DNA from: Trichosphaerium sp. ATCC 40318
Lineage: Eukaryota; Discosea; Flabellinia; Trichosidae
Direction of reading: 5' to 3'
Assembly: GCA_038496445.1 (NCBI GenBank)
Contig: JALMLS010000288.1
Coordinates: 101,530-165,529, forward strand
DNA: 64,000 nt
Each line of letters starts with the position of its first letter. Position 1 is the first letter of the stretch. Of the stretch, positions 47,705-59,016 are shown piece by piece. The notes under the pieces are model-generated. The model was not told where the DNA came from, ran no database searches, and saw only the letters and a list, made by a program, of their open reading frames with translations. Made by a program: the position numbers and the translations under genes.

Positions 47705-49760
47705 ATGTATCCAAAACGAACTCAGTCCGAGGTAGATGACAAAGGAGCTGAGATTAAACGCCAACTGAGGTAAGAGACTGGATAAAGTCACAAAACGCTG
47801 TTTTTTAATGCATGTATTTTAGCCAAATGGATAAATACGACTCTCGTACAAAGGTTAACGCAAACCTCTTTACACTGCCTAATGAGATTTTGGGCGTCAT
47901 TCTCTGTTTTACTACCAAAGCACGTTATTCAGCCGCTCAGAGTTGTCACAGACTTGCCGCAATCGTTCATGATGTTATTGGGTACTACAGCGCGACGTTG
48001 AAGACGATAGATGATGCCAAGGCTTTCGCAAAGTACAAGGGCGCTCTACAACACACCAATGTAAAAGTACTCAAATCGGTGCCAAGCGAAGGCATCAAAC
48101 TGCTTAAAGGCGTTCGTAGTGTCAATCTCAAGTATACCAATGTAACAGACGAAGCATTATCGTTCTTATCAGGCGTACACACCATCAACCTAAAGAGAAC
48201 TCTGATAACAGACAAAGGTACTCATTCAAAACTTAAACACGTGGACTGTCCGGTCTGAAAACACTCATCAGTTTAATACAACCATCTCTAATCACGTTTT
48301 TCTAATTTTGATGTCACGTTTTTTGAAAAGCTTATCACGTGTTAGGTTTAAAAGCGCTTAAAGGTGCTCATACAATCAATCTTCAAGGAGTGGAAAGAAT
48401 TACAGATGAAGGTATAAAAGTGCTTAAAGGTGCTCATAGTATCAATCTAAGATATACCGAAGCCACAGATAGTTCTATAAAAGTATTCTCTGGGATTCAC
48501 ACTATTAATGTTGGTAGTACTGAAGTAACAGATGAAGGCATCAAAGCGCTTAAAGGTGTTCATACTATTGGCCTTAATGGAGCGAGGAAAGTTACAGCTG
48601 AAGGTCTGAAAGCGCTTGCTGGTGTTCACACAATGGATTTTGACGACTGCAGGTGTACTATTGATGGTATTAAAGCGCTTAAAGGAGTTCACAAGATTAA
48701 TTTGGATGGAGCGGTTACAGACGAGATGCTCATGGTTCTGGCAGGAGTTCATACGATTAATCTTAGGTCTTGTTATCAATTTACAGATGAAGGTGTAAAA
48801 GCTCTTGCAGGGGTTCACACAATTAATCTGGAAAGAACTACAGTTACAGATGAAGGTGTGATACCACTTGCAGGTGTTCATACAATTAACCTCAATGAAA
48901 CCAAGGTTACAGACAGAGGTGTCAAAGCACTTGCAGGGGTTCATACAATTAGTTTAAGGCGAATTTCAGTAACAGATGAAGGCTTGAAAGCGCTTGCGGG
49001 CGTTCATACAATCACACTTAGAATGAACAAGGAATTTACAATTGAAGGAATGAAAGCTTTGGCAGGTGTTCATACTATACACCTTCCAGCATGTGATATT
49101 CCAGAAGAGGGCGTTATATCACTGGCTGGCGTGCACGAAATCAACCTTTGGGGATCTAATATCACAGATAAAGGTCTCAAAGCTCTTTCTGGAGTTCACA
49201 CAATTTATCTCAATAGCACTAAGGTTACAGATGATGGTGTAAAAGCACTTGCTGGTGTTCACACAATATACCTTCGTTCTACAAGAGTGACTGATGAAGG
49301 TGTAAAACCACTTGCAGGAGTTCATTTCATTGATCTGGAGTACACTGAAGTTACAGATGAAACATTAAAAGCACTCGCAGGAGTTCATACCATTAAACTT
49401 GCCCATTCTTCCCTGATAACGGATGAAGGTATAAAAGTGTTGAGTGGTGTTCATACGATTGATCTTAAGGAAACTAAGGTTACAGATGAAGGTGTCAAAG
49501 CACTTTCAGGTGTTCACACTATAGATTTAGAGAGCACTAAGGTTACAGATGAAGGTGTAAAAGCACTTGGTGGCGTTCACAAAATTTCTCTGAGATTTAC
49601 AAGTGTTACAGATGAATGTGTTAATGCACTAGCAGGTGTTCACACTATTAAACTGGGAGGAACAAAAGTGAGTTACAAAGGTATAGAAGCACTTCGGCTA
49701 GCTGGCGCGTATTCTATATCACGTCAAGGCCGGCAAGAACGCCGACCTGATAGAAGGTAG
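47705..49760 (+). CDS. F-box/LRR protein, largest member, with introns
   Basis: Three exons: 47705-47769, 47823-48217 and 48346-49760; 624 residues, phases consistent. It begins MYPKRTQSEVDDKGAEIKRQ, then an F-box (LFTLPNEILGVILCF, RYSAAQSCHRLAAIVHDVIGYY). From about residue 110 to 610 come some 22 LRRs, most of the Cys-less 21-residue type (ALAGVHTINLxxTKVTDEGVK). Repeats are very alike at DNA level. It ends in a basic tail (RQGRQERRPDRR). It is the only intron-bearing member here; intron 2 (128 nt) contains two CACGTG and two CACGTT sites. Probable SCF adaptor. Confidence 0.85.
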
Positions 49761-49859
49761 AGGGAATCACTTTAGTTATGTAAGATTAAAACAGTTTTTT
49801 CTTCCTTGGGTTTGGCCGCCTAGTAGGTAAAAATTTTAACAATGTTGCACAAATATAGA

Positions 49860-50290
49860 AAAAGAACAACAATACTTTCCAAAAAATCACATGCAAGAAC
49901 AACTTCTGAAATGTCACCTCCTGATAAAAGAGGTGCTTTCTTTGTTAAATTCAAACTAGTATATTTGATTTTCTATCCACTTATTTATTGTCTACTAATC
50001 GATAAAAATAATCAACGCTTTACCTGAATAGCGAGGATCACATGCAAGAGTAACTTCTGAAACATCACCAAGGTCACCTCGTGAAACAGTTACTATTGCA
50101 AGGCATATAGAAAATCATGAGACAGTGTTTATTCATGGTACGCACCAGTAAAGGTGAATGTCACCTGATCCCAAGTGCTCTGATATTTGAACAGAAGGCT
50201 CTGTGTATTTTACCCTCACAAACCACTGGATCATGCCAACGCCCTTCAAATGCTGAACAAACAACACAAGTGTATTGTAGACAGTAATAA
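49860..50290 (-). pseudogene. decayed Cys-containing gene fragments
   Basis: Minus-strand pieces: VVCSAFEGRWHDPVVCEGK, DQVTFTFTGAY, SRGDLGDVSEVTLACDPRYSG followed by a GTAAAG donor-like site, and LSGGDISEVVLACDF. The last two are repeats of each other (GDxxDVSEVxLACD). Frame breaks lie between. Probably a secreted Cys-containing protein; family unknown. Confidence 0.4.
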
Positions 50291-50704
50291 TTACTGGGCT
50301 TTCAGGATTTGACCTGAACTAGCGCTGTTGTATTTTACTTTTTAACAGGCCACTGCGATTTATAGTACACACGTGACTTTTTATTCTTATCCTCACTTTT
50401 AATAATGTTCATACGGATACACTGATAGTATAGATTGCAATAAAAGAAATCTTCAACTATTTCACTAGTACTGTTATTTTGCGTTTTGATGGAAACTGGG
50501 CAACAGTTGTCAAAAACTTGAGTACGTTATACACTCCATTGTAACTGTATGATGACCAATTGCATTGTACATGCAACACAAAACTTAACATCACAAAAGA
50601 TACTACATTCAAATAAACAACAATATAAGCTGTACTCTAATCTCCTTACAATGTATTGACATCATGTGCTGGCTTCTAAATAAACAATAAGAAATTGAAT
50701 ACCT
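50291..50704. other. no gene seen
   Basis: AT-rich sequence downstream of the membrane-protein gene; CACGTG at 50371. Confidence 0.4.
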
Positions 50705-52622
50705 TTAGTGAACAACTTTTTTTTTCCTCTCGAAAGGCATGACACGTGTTCTCAATGGCTACAAGAAACAATAAGAACAAAGACTTAATATTTGTTTATG
50801 AGTAATTTTTCCTGTACCTTGACAAAGTACACCACTAGTATGACTATGACAGTAATAGATAGTACACAAATGACAATAATCAAGATGCCCCACCATTGTA
50901 AACCGCCACTGGATTGACTGCCTTTACAAACATCTTTTACAGAGAAAATGACAGATAATGTTGTCGGGCTGTATTCAGAGCTTGCTATTGTCACATCTTT
51001 ACAGCTATCGTCTGATACAGTTTGGATCTCTGAGAACTCAGATGTCAAACAATCATACTCAAGAAAGTCTCGCTTTTCACCATCTTTGGGTGGTTCATTA
51101 ATCTTGATACGAAGAATACCATTGTCAGTCTCGAGACAACCTATGTGAAACAAAATAAGAAAAGTTCGAAGTTCAAAAATCGCACCAGAAACAGTGATGA
51201 TGACATCATCGCTTACTGTCACTGTACTGTTTGTTATACTTAGATTACCGGATATTTGTGTTGGTTCGTTAATAAGAATATCTGATACGACAACAAGCTA
51301 CTCGGATCAGAGTTTAGAAATCAATCACGTTCATACACTTGTTATCCCTGCCGGTGTTGGTGATTCTGTAGGAGTATTAGTGGGAGTATACGTAGTGTAG
51401 TAGGAGAATATGTAGGAGAATATGTAGGTGCTTGGGTAGGATTATTTGTCGGTGAATAAGTAGGCGAATATGTAGGTGAACCTGTTGGGGAGATAGTATT
51501 TAGAGCATTGTAAATAACCTGATCCGCTAAAAATAATTAGTTGTAATATTTCTCTCAGAGAGACGAAATAGCCTATTTGGCTTTTCAGAAAAAAACCAAC
51601 CGTATTCCATTAAATTTGTAAGCATTTGTCGCATTACTGGCTCATCTCTCCATTGATCGCTAGAAAAAGCTCTCGCATCTCCTACAAGTACAACCCGTCC
51701 CTTACCTACAATGTTTATTTATATATGTCAGTAAATTGTTGTTTTTTTGTGTACCCCATGTAACATCAACAATAGCTGGATCAATTTCGTCTTCCTTGTA
51801 AGTTGCCACAACTCTTTTTTCAATTGTAGGAGCGTTTATGATAAAACTCGCTGCTGAATAAGTACACTTATAAAACAACTTTATACCTTTTGTATCGAAT
51901 ACTGGGCTCCCCGCTAACCCGTCTACAATAGGATGTTGTGGATCTACAACGAACACCTACTATGATTATTAATGGTTTCAGTCCTCTCTTACAATTGTGT
52001 ACCGTATCACTATCTGTACATGATCCGACCTCACATTGTTGAGGTGTTATTCCTAGGTTTCATTAGGATTCTTATAGCCTACGACTATTCAAAGTTTACC
52101 TGGTATGGCACCACAATAACTGTGATCAGGTTCATCGCACATCAAATAAGCTACATGGCCTGCTGATACCCATTCAAGAATGTCATCTTTCTCGTTGAGT
52201 TGAGACATAGCGCCAGTAAACAAAACGTCTTGATCCAGCAATGTGGAGGTATTGAACTCATCTACCACTTTGATCACGTGGTTGGCCATCTCTAAATGGA
52301 ATATTAAGTATTGAGTTCAAAGCCCAAACGTACCAAGAGCTTCTCTAGCTTTAGCGTTGCCTCCACCACCAAACGACCACCAACTAGAAAAACCTGATGC
52401 ATCTCTTTAACAATGTTAATACTATCTCTCAAGAACTAATGCTGTCGAAACATACAACTTACTACTCTACTTTTCTATTCTATTTGATCCGCACCTAGAA
52501 CCAGCTGGAACTACTACATTTAGGCAACTTACTTGCTCATGGAGAACCCATATAATTACAAGCAGCGTCAGCAATCTAAAATGCATAGAAAGGTACACTG
52601 TCGTTTTTGTATGGTATACCAT
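50705..52622 (-). CDS. type I membrane protein with PT-rich stalk, copy A (one apparent frameshift)
   Basis: Eleven exons: 52495-52622, 52334-52404, 52100-52291, 52003-52052, 51887-51956, 51755-51853, 51601-51705, 51337-51526, 51186-51297, 50818-51140, 50705-50758; about 464 residues. Order: signal segment (LLTLLVIIWVLHEQVSC), an ectodomain with LLDQDVLFTGAMSQLNEKDD, DPQHPIVDGLAG, IVDVTWGKGRVVLVGDARAFSSDQ (layout like GATase-like/DUF4350 folds, tentative), a Pro-Thr repeat stalk (SPTYSPTYSPT), a second domain with CLETDNGILRIKINEPPK, one transmembrane helix (WWGILIIVICVLSITVIVIL) and a basic tail. Exon 8 lacks one base inside the PT repeat. Tandem with copy B; a decayed copy lies at 63.3 kb. 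Confidence 0.75.
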
Positions 52623-52837
52623 TTTCTTCGCTATACAATTCTGTATTAGATTCGTTTTTCTGTTGGCCCACAGTGGGTTGTTTGTGGGATGACACGTGCT
52701 TTGTGATCCGAAAAATAATATGATGATATAACTAAGTGAGTATACGCAAGTACCCACAGCGTTACGTTACGCTTGTGAAGCGGAAGATAATTGCAAAGTT
52801 CCAAAAACGTATTTTTATTTACATAAAGCAAGACTTT

Positions 52838-54781
52838 TCAGTTTGTTATTTCAATGTCAACCTCACGTGCGTGCGTCTGTAATAAGCAAAGTTAAATTAA
52901 AATTTCATTTCTTAAATTAAACGTACTGTCTTTGGCCTCTTGTAAGGCATAAAACGTGTTCTCAATGGCTACAAAGATATCAATAAATGACACGATTTGT
53001 TGATGATAAATATCGTACCTTGACATAGTACACCACTAAAGTGACTACAACAGCAATCAATATGACGACAATGACAATAATCAAGATGCCCCACCATTGT
53101 AAACCGCCGCTGGATTGACTGCCTTGACAAACATCTTTTACAGAGAAAATGACAGATAATGTTGTTGGGCTGTATTCAGAGCTTGCTATTGTCACATCTT
53201 TACACGCATCGTCTGACAAAGTGTGAATTGTTGCGAACTCAGATGTCAAACAATTATACTCAAGGAAGTCTCGCTTTTCGCCATCTTTGGGTGGTTCATT
53301 AATCTTAATGCGAAGAATACCATCCTTAGTCTCAAGACACCCTTTAATAATGTCAGCAAAAAAAAAGTTACAATCAGATGCTCAAGTTCAAAAAGCGTAC
53401 CAGAAACAGTGATAATGATATCGTCGCTTACTGTCACTGTACTGTTTGTTATACTTAGATTACCGGATATTTGTGTTGGTTCAACGATCAGAATATCTGA
53501 TGTGATAGCCAGGCCTATCTATTTAAATGGTTTAGAAAACTAATTAGTGTTGAATTTTACATACGTTTTTAGGATCTACTGTAGGCGTCCGTAGGAGCTT
53601 CTGTGGGAGCATCTGTAGGAGACTCTGTAGGTATAGCTGTAGGAGCGAGTGTGTAGCAGTATTAATGACTTCGTCAGCTAAAAAAAGGGTAAGAATATTG
53701 TTGCTTCTTTATTATTAATGTACCGTATTCCATTACATTACCAAGCATTTGTAGCATTTGTGGGTTAGCTCTTATGTGGTCATTTGAAAAAGCACCAGCA
53801 TCTCCAATAAGTATAACCCGTCCTTTACCTAAAGTATTGTTAATATATCAGTAGCTTTTGGATTAAAGGTCTATAGTACTCGCCCCATGCCACATCTACT
53901 ATTGCTGGATCTCTTTGGTTGTCTCTGTAAGTAGCCACAACTGTACTTCCCGTCACAGAAGCATTTATAGCGAACCTCACTGCTTAATAAGTTGTGCGTA
54001 GGCAACTAAACCCAAGTACCTCTATTATCATCAAATTCAAGAGCTAACCCAGCTACAATTGGATGTGTTGTCTGGAATAAACAACTATTCTAATTAGTTG
54101 GGAATTTTATCTGTTTTTAGAAAGTGCGCAACCTGTTAAAGCCAAGGAATCTGCATAAATTGGAGACTTCACAAGCTGAAGGCGTTATTCCTATCTTTGT
54201 TAGACAACCTAAACAATGTTACAGTTACCTGGTATGGCATCGCAGTAACTATGACCAGGTTGCCCACACATCAAAAGAGCAATATGACCTGCTGATACCC
54301 ATTCAAGAATATCATCTTTCTCGTTGAGTTGAGACATAGCGCCAGTAATCAAAACGTCTTGATCCTGTAATGTGGTGGTATTAAAGGTCTCTACCAGTTT
54401 AATCATGTGATTAGTGTCTAAATAATAGGATAAGATTCTGAGCGTGTTATCTCTTCTACATACCAAGTGCCGCTCTTGCATCACTATTTTCTCGAGCACC
54501 GAACGACCATCGAGAGAGTGAGTAAGCGTCCCTTTACGATCATTAATAAAGGCTAATAAAACAAGTTTGGTTTTGAGAAATGGAGAATTTCGTAACTATA
54601 CGGAATAAAGTTTCTCTAATTGAGCGGTGATTAGGTACCTAGATTCACCAGGAACCACCACATTAAGGCAACTCACTCGCGCGTGGAATAAAGAAATGAA
54701 TAAAAGCAGGGATAGAAATCTAAAATACACGGAAAGTTCCAATGTCGCCCTTTTCGCGCGGAAGAGCGTGTGCGATACCAT
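52838..54781 (-). CDS. type I membrane protein with PT-rich stalk, copy B
   Basis: A tandem paralogue of 50705-52622 with the same exon plan from ATG at 54781: signal segment (RFLSLLLFISLFHARVSC), TLQDQDVLITGAMSQLNEKDD, the GATase-like region, stalk, LRIKINEPPKDGEK domain, helix (WWGILIIVIVVILIAVVVTL) and a basic tail ending near THAREVDIEITN. Splice sites mirror copy A. In the stalk the DNA has PT-type repeats, but the frame set by the preceding exon reads them as a Leu-Leu-Gln pattern; the frame returns before TPTVDPKN, so the gene stays open. Copy C reads the same stretch as PT repeats. Role unknown; a cell-surface receptor or adhesin is possible. Confidence 0.7.
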
Positions 54782-55874
54782 TTTTTCTTGTTTCTAAAGT
54801 TTTTCGTTTTAGGCAAATTAGACATAACAAGATATACTGTATTACCTCTTTTTAGCCTTTATGTACTATATGTATGATGTGGAGGAAATTTCTGAAAGAT
54901 TGAGTCACGTGTTCGCGATAATTCGTCAATTTTTTACTTCAACTCAAATTTATTTTAATCACTTAACCGCTTGGTAGTTAAGCAATAATAGAAAGTCATT
55001 ACAGCAAAAAGCTCTAGGGTTGCATCTGCAGATGACTAACTCATGCTTACTTGCAATAACCGGTTAATCTCATGTAAACAAGATTTAGCAACTGCATACT
55101 GCGGACGAAAAAGCAACGTGATTTCCTCACTGAAAACTCAACAAAAAAAAGCTCGAAGCTTCTGTAGGTAAACTGTTATCCATCAAGTCAAGATTTTTGC
55201 ATCCAGAACCTACAACATTCCCTTGGCACTAATATTTTTTGTTCCTTCGTCATTTTGAACAGGCACAACCACTTTTTTTTCCATGTGAACACAAAAAAAC
55301 AATGTTGTTTACAAACCACAATACCAACTCACCCGTCGCTTTAATGGCCTATTGTGTAATTGTCAAAAGACATTCACATAAGGCTTTTCGTAGTCCGACC
55401 TTGTGCTACAAATCTCTATAATTTATTGGAGCAATTGTGCAGGGGTTCACTTGGGACGTAGATTTTTTCCGTTCCGCCGAATCGGAAGCGAACAATTTTT
55501 GGCCTAACATAAAGACAAATCATTCTAGTGGGCACTCAACCTTTCAACAACTACTGTATTAATATGCTTTTTTTGCAACTGCACGTTGAAACAGTTAATT
55601 GCTTTACTAAAGTCAAGAGAACTTGTCACGTTTCTTTGCTTCTGATTTGAAACGACAGCTCTTTTTTTTTGTAGATAAAAAGAGTTGACAATATCAAGAC
55701 CCAGGTAGTGGTTATTAACACAAACTCAATAATAAAGTGCTACTCTTGTTACAATAATTGTTGGTTTATTTACAAACTTACATACAAACACATGCGAATG
55801 GTGAAAATTTCTCTTTTGTTTTTTTTTTCTTTGAATGAATTTTTTTTAAAATACAGCTGTTCACGTGTCCAAGT
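54782..55874. other. long intergenic gap, no gene seen
   Basis: No coding or RNA feature supported over about 1.1 kb. CACGTG at 54904 and 55862; homopolymer T tracts near 55665 and 55820. Confidence 0.45.
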
Positions 55875-56516
55875 TTAAAATTCCCTTGTTTTTACCTTGC
55901 GTACGTGGATACGAAAATTCTTTGAGATGGATCTTCTACCTCCACTGAAGGAAGAAAAGGATGAAGCAAGAGAAGATCGCAATTTAGATTTTGTTCTCTT
56001 CAATTTTCGTCTTGTTGGCGACCTTGATCTTGTTTTATGTGCTTGGTCTTTTGGAGATCTTGTTCTAATACCACATTGATCTGGAGAACAGTCTTTTTTA
56101 AGAAATACGTCAATAACTTGTGATAACTTGAGTTCAGAGGCAATTTGTTTCGCGGTTTTTCCATCTTCGTTCAACAAAGAAGCGTTCGCCCCAGCATCCA
56201 GTAAAAGTCTTACAATCCTTGGATTACCTATCTTACACGCCATATGAAGTGCTGTCCCTTGCGGTCCCATATCATCGACGCAGTCAGGGTTCGTTGGTAG
56301 TGTTTTTTGAAGAAAGTTTTTTAAACAGTTTGAGCTTGATGAATCTCCAATACATTTAACAACAACGTGAAGGTCGCTGTATCCAGAAGACTTTAAATCA
56401 ATATATTCATTTTCTGTTATTCTAAACTGTACAAGCCATCGCGGTATCTTTGTAGGTCTTGTCAGTTTCCAACCAGCTCTTGGCGTACCAAACGAGAATG
56501 TGTTACTTGAAGACAT
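55875..56516 (-). CDS. ankyrin-repeat protein with basic Ser/Arg-rich tail
   Basis: A 213-residue frame from ATG at 56516. Residues about 85-140 contain ankyrin repeats (GTALHMACKIGNPRIVRLLLDAGANASL, DGKTAKQIASEL). Residues about 150-213 are basic, with RSRSPTRRKLKRTKSK. An acceptor-like T-tract plus TAG sits 2 nt before the ATG, so the 5' UTR is probably spliced; CACGTG lies in that putative intron (56588). Ankyrin repeats mediate protein contacts; partner unknown. Confidence 0.75.
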   Translation of the reverse strand: MSSSNTFSFGTPRAGWKLTRPTKIPRWLVQFRITENEYIDLKSSGYSDLHVVVKCIGDSSSSNCLKNFLQKTLPTNPDCVDDMGPQGTALHMACKIGNPRIVRLLLDAGANASLLNEDGKTAKQIASELKLSQVIDVFLKKDCSPDQCGIRTRSPKDQAHKTRSRSPTRRKLKRTKSKLRSSLASSFSSFSGGRRSISKNFRIHVRKVKTREF

Positions 56517-56810
56517 TGCTAAAAAAAACGAAGTGAGCCAACAATTTTTTTTTGTTTTTTTTGATTGACAAAAGACGCGATTAGAAATCACGTGTGGATA
56601 CAAAAACGATAGTATAAATACAGGACTGTTGGATAAGCGCATAGTTACAGCGCTAAACGAGTATCCAAGCCAGGTGTATTCAAAATTTTTTTGCTTTTTT
56701 TTTTTGGCTTTTTTTCAAAAAAAAGTTACGAAATGGGTTTGACCTTCCCACATGTTCCAACAGATGGACATTAGAGAATTTTGAAGAGAAGTATAATAGT
56801 ATCATGATAA

Positions 56811-57442
56811 CTAACGAATTGAAAAAAATTGTGTACCTGCTTCATAGTTTTGATATTCCGAACTTCTTTTGAACTCTGTCCAAACTGAATCGTAAATAGT
56901 ATCAACAATGTATGCTTTCAAATCTGATAAACTATCTATACGCTAAACGTAGAATCATGTCAGTACGTTTTTGTTTCTACCAAAACAATCAAAAATATAC
57001 AACGCTCAAAAAAACACGATCACGTGTGTCGAAAAGGCGCCATAGTCAAAAAAATTGCGCGAAGCGATGAAGCCTAAAATAATCCGAAACTTTTTCCGTT
57101 GTGTACCTTGGGAACTTCGCTCGTAAAGCTTTTAAACAACAGCCTGTCGGCTGGTGTGAGACTCGCGGAAGAATTCCATAGCTGCAGTATGTGACGGTTC
57201 TCTTCCGTGCGCTCACAAAACAACGAAAGAGCTTCATAATACGGTGTAAATGTTAATGCGAACATTATTTCTCGCTTTTCTTCTTCTTCGCTTGAATGTT
57301 TGTAAAACTCCTTTATTCTCCCAAGTTGCTTCGCCGCTTTATAATAACATGTTAAGAGTGTATTTACATCACATTGGGTACCTTTTGGTGCCGCTTTAAC
57401 CCATGAATTTGATCGACGTCTTCTTCTTGGTTGTAAAGTCAT
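56811..57442 (-). CDS. small RGS-domain protein
   Basis: Exons 57107-57442 and 56811-56942; 155 residues. Starts MTLQPRRRRRSNSWVKAAP. The RGS-like core has YYEALSLFCERTEENRHILQLW near residues 65-87 and, in exon 2, DLKAYIVDTIYDSVWTEFKRSS and EYQNY, matching the pattern of the domain's final helices. RGS domains speed GTP hydrolysis by heterotrimeric G-alpha proteins. Intron 1 (164 nt) carries a dispersed short repeat and CACGTG. The stop at 56811 is chosen because the alternative third exon would need a 26-nt intron. Confidence 0.65.
56955..57045. repeat. short dispersed repeat, copy 2, inside an intron
   Basis: Resembles 40251-40365. It makes up much of intron 1 of the RGS gene, which is longer than most introns here. 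Confidence 0.5.
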
Positions 57443-57842
57443 AGTAGTACTATTTACGAGCGTCTGAGAGACTTTTATTGCGGTTTTGTGACGTGTTGCT
57501 TAAGTTTTAGTTGTAGAGAAAACTGTGAATGCACTGAACTTTTCTTGTTTCTTGAGAACAATCAATCAAAACTTTCACGAACCAAAGCGAGTGCCGGGGA
57601 AATGTTTTAAACGATCATAAAAAAAAATGAAGACTTTGTCACTCACTGTGGGGCGCTTGTGATCGCTGTGTACCATTATTTTTCGTAGTTGTAGCTGTGG
57701 CTAGCGTCTACTTGATATAATACTTTTGAAAACGAAATCACGTGCCCGACAAAATGACTTGGGTACTGCAGTAGTTGGAACCTTTTTTTTTATTTTTATG
57801 TTAAAATTGACGATAACTACATAACTTACAAACACTCTATGA
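57443..57842. other. intergenic, no gene seen
   Basis: Noncoding gap upstream of the RGS gene; CACGTG at 57738. Confidence 0.45.
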
Positions 57843-58737
57843 TCACTCCATAGACTCATCATTGTCAGTAGCAGAAATATTCGAATAAAGTTCTCTCCTT
57901 TTCTCTTGTATTTCTAAAAGCGTTGCTTTTGATTTTTCGCCGTCTTTTCTTTGCTCTTCATCTGTTTTTTGTGGTACCACAGGTTCATAAGAATCAGAAA
58001 ATGGAGAACTGGGAGAAAAAGGACTTCCAGGCATATAATTGGGAGAGCTTGGAGTGTACTCTGGGGAGCTAGGATAGCCTGGGGAAGTACGAGTGTAGTC
58101 TGGGGAACTAGGCCGATAATACGAAGGGGAAGAGACTGGAGAAGTAGCGGCATAGCTTGGAGTGTAACCAGGCGACGAAGGTGGAGAATAAAGATTACGT
58201 CTTTGTTTGAAATCAATCAGTACAATTTGTTAAAAGTGAAAAAATTTGTCACTTACCCTAACCTCTCTTGCCTTTCCCTTATTATTCTCAGCCTATCTGC
58301 TCTACTAAAGGATGTTCTACCAAACCTGGATCTTCTGCGAGGAGGAGATAGAGGGTTACGACGGCGTCTGGGATGTATTAATAGATCATCTCTAGGAAGT
58401 GGAACTACAAAACGTCTTCCTCTTCTCCCGTAGATAGATTCTTCTCGAGTTGGAGAATCTGGAACACTTCGTGGCGTTGGTGGTCTATCAGGAGCGCCCA
58501 TAGAAGGCTCATTATTGAGAGCGACATCACAAATATGCCCGAAGAGGTGCTTGATATTCGGTACTATTTAAGAGCGTAAGAAACAGCGAACGAAGAGAGA
58601 CAGCCAAAAAAGTTGATTGAAAACAACGCATAAGTTTTGTGCGTTTTTAACGTACTAGACATTCCCTGGTTGTTCAAATCTATCATTACACGCGCTATCA
58701 TGTATAATTCTTCTTCTTTTATGTTGTTTTCGCTCAT
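57843..58737 (-). CDS. protein with RNA polymerase II CTD-like YSPxSP repeats
   Basis: Exons 58656-58737, 58257-58563 and 57843-58200; 248 residues, phases consistent. N-terminus ([21 protein letters not shown]...[14 protein letters not shown]) is helical-looking and not recognised. Residues about 52-125 are basic and Pro-rich ([18 protein letters not shown]). Residues about 130-205 hold roughly eight Tyr-x-Pro-x-Ser-Pro-type units ([43 protein letters not shown]), resembling the heptad tail of Rpb1 but degenerate. The end is acidic with a short coiled-coil-like EIQEKRREL. This is not Rpb1: there is no polymerase domain. A nuclear transcription or RNA-processing role is inferred only. Confidence 0.8.
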
Positions 58738-59016
58738 GCTGCCACAATGCGAAATCAAATAAAATACAAAATATCGTACTTAACAAAAAACATCTGTTAA
58801 GTTACTTTCCTTTTTTTTCGTGGTTGACTTGTTTTGTCCATATCAATCAAACTGTCGCGTATGTTGTGATGTTGTCGTAATTGTATTTAAACATAACGCT
58901 TATTATATTGGTAGCAAAAACGGAGTTTTACGTTCTTCACAAATGCACAATATTTCCTCACTTAGAGAAAAAAAAAAAAAGTCCAAACACTTGAAGCCAC
59001 AGTTCCGTAAATTACC

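Noticed and set aside
48447-49325. Long antisense frames across the large F-box/LRR gene
   Set aside because: Mirror-frame shadows of the regular LRR codon pattern.
51380-51420. A 26-nt intron (GTATAC...ACAG) to repair the PT-repeat frame in membrane copy A
   Set aside because: Too short for an intron; a one-base loss is simpler.
56680-56810. Third exon of the RGS gene ending at 56680
   Set aside because: Would need a 26-nt intron, well below the 42-nt minimum seen elsewhere; a simple stop at 56811 fits better.
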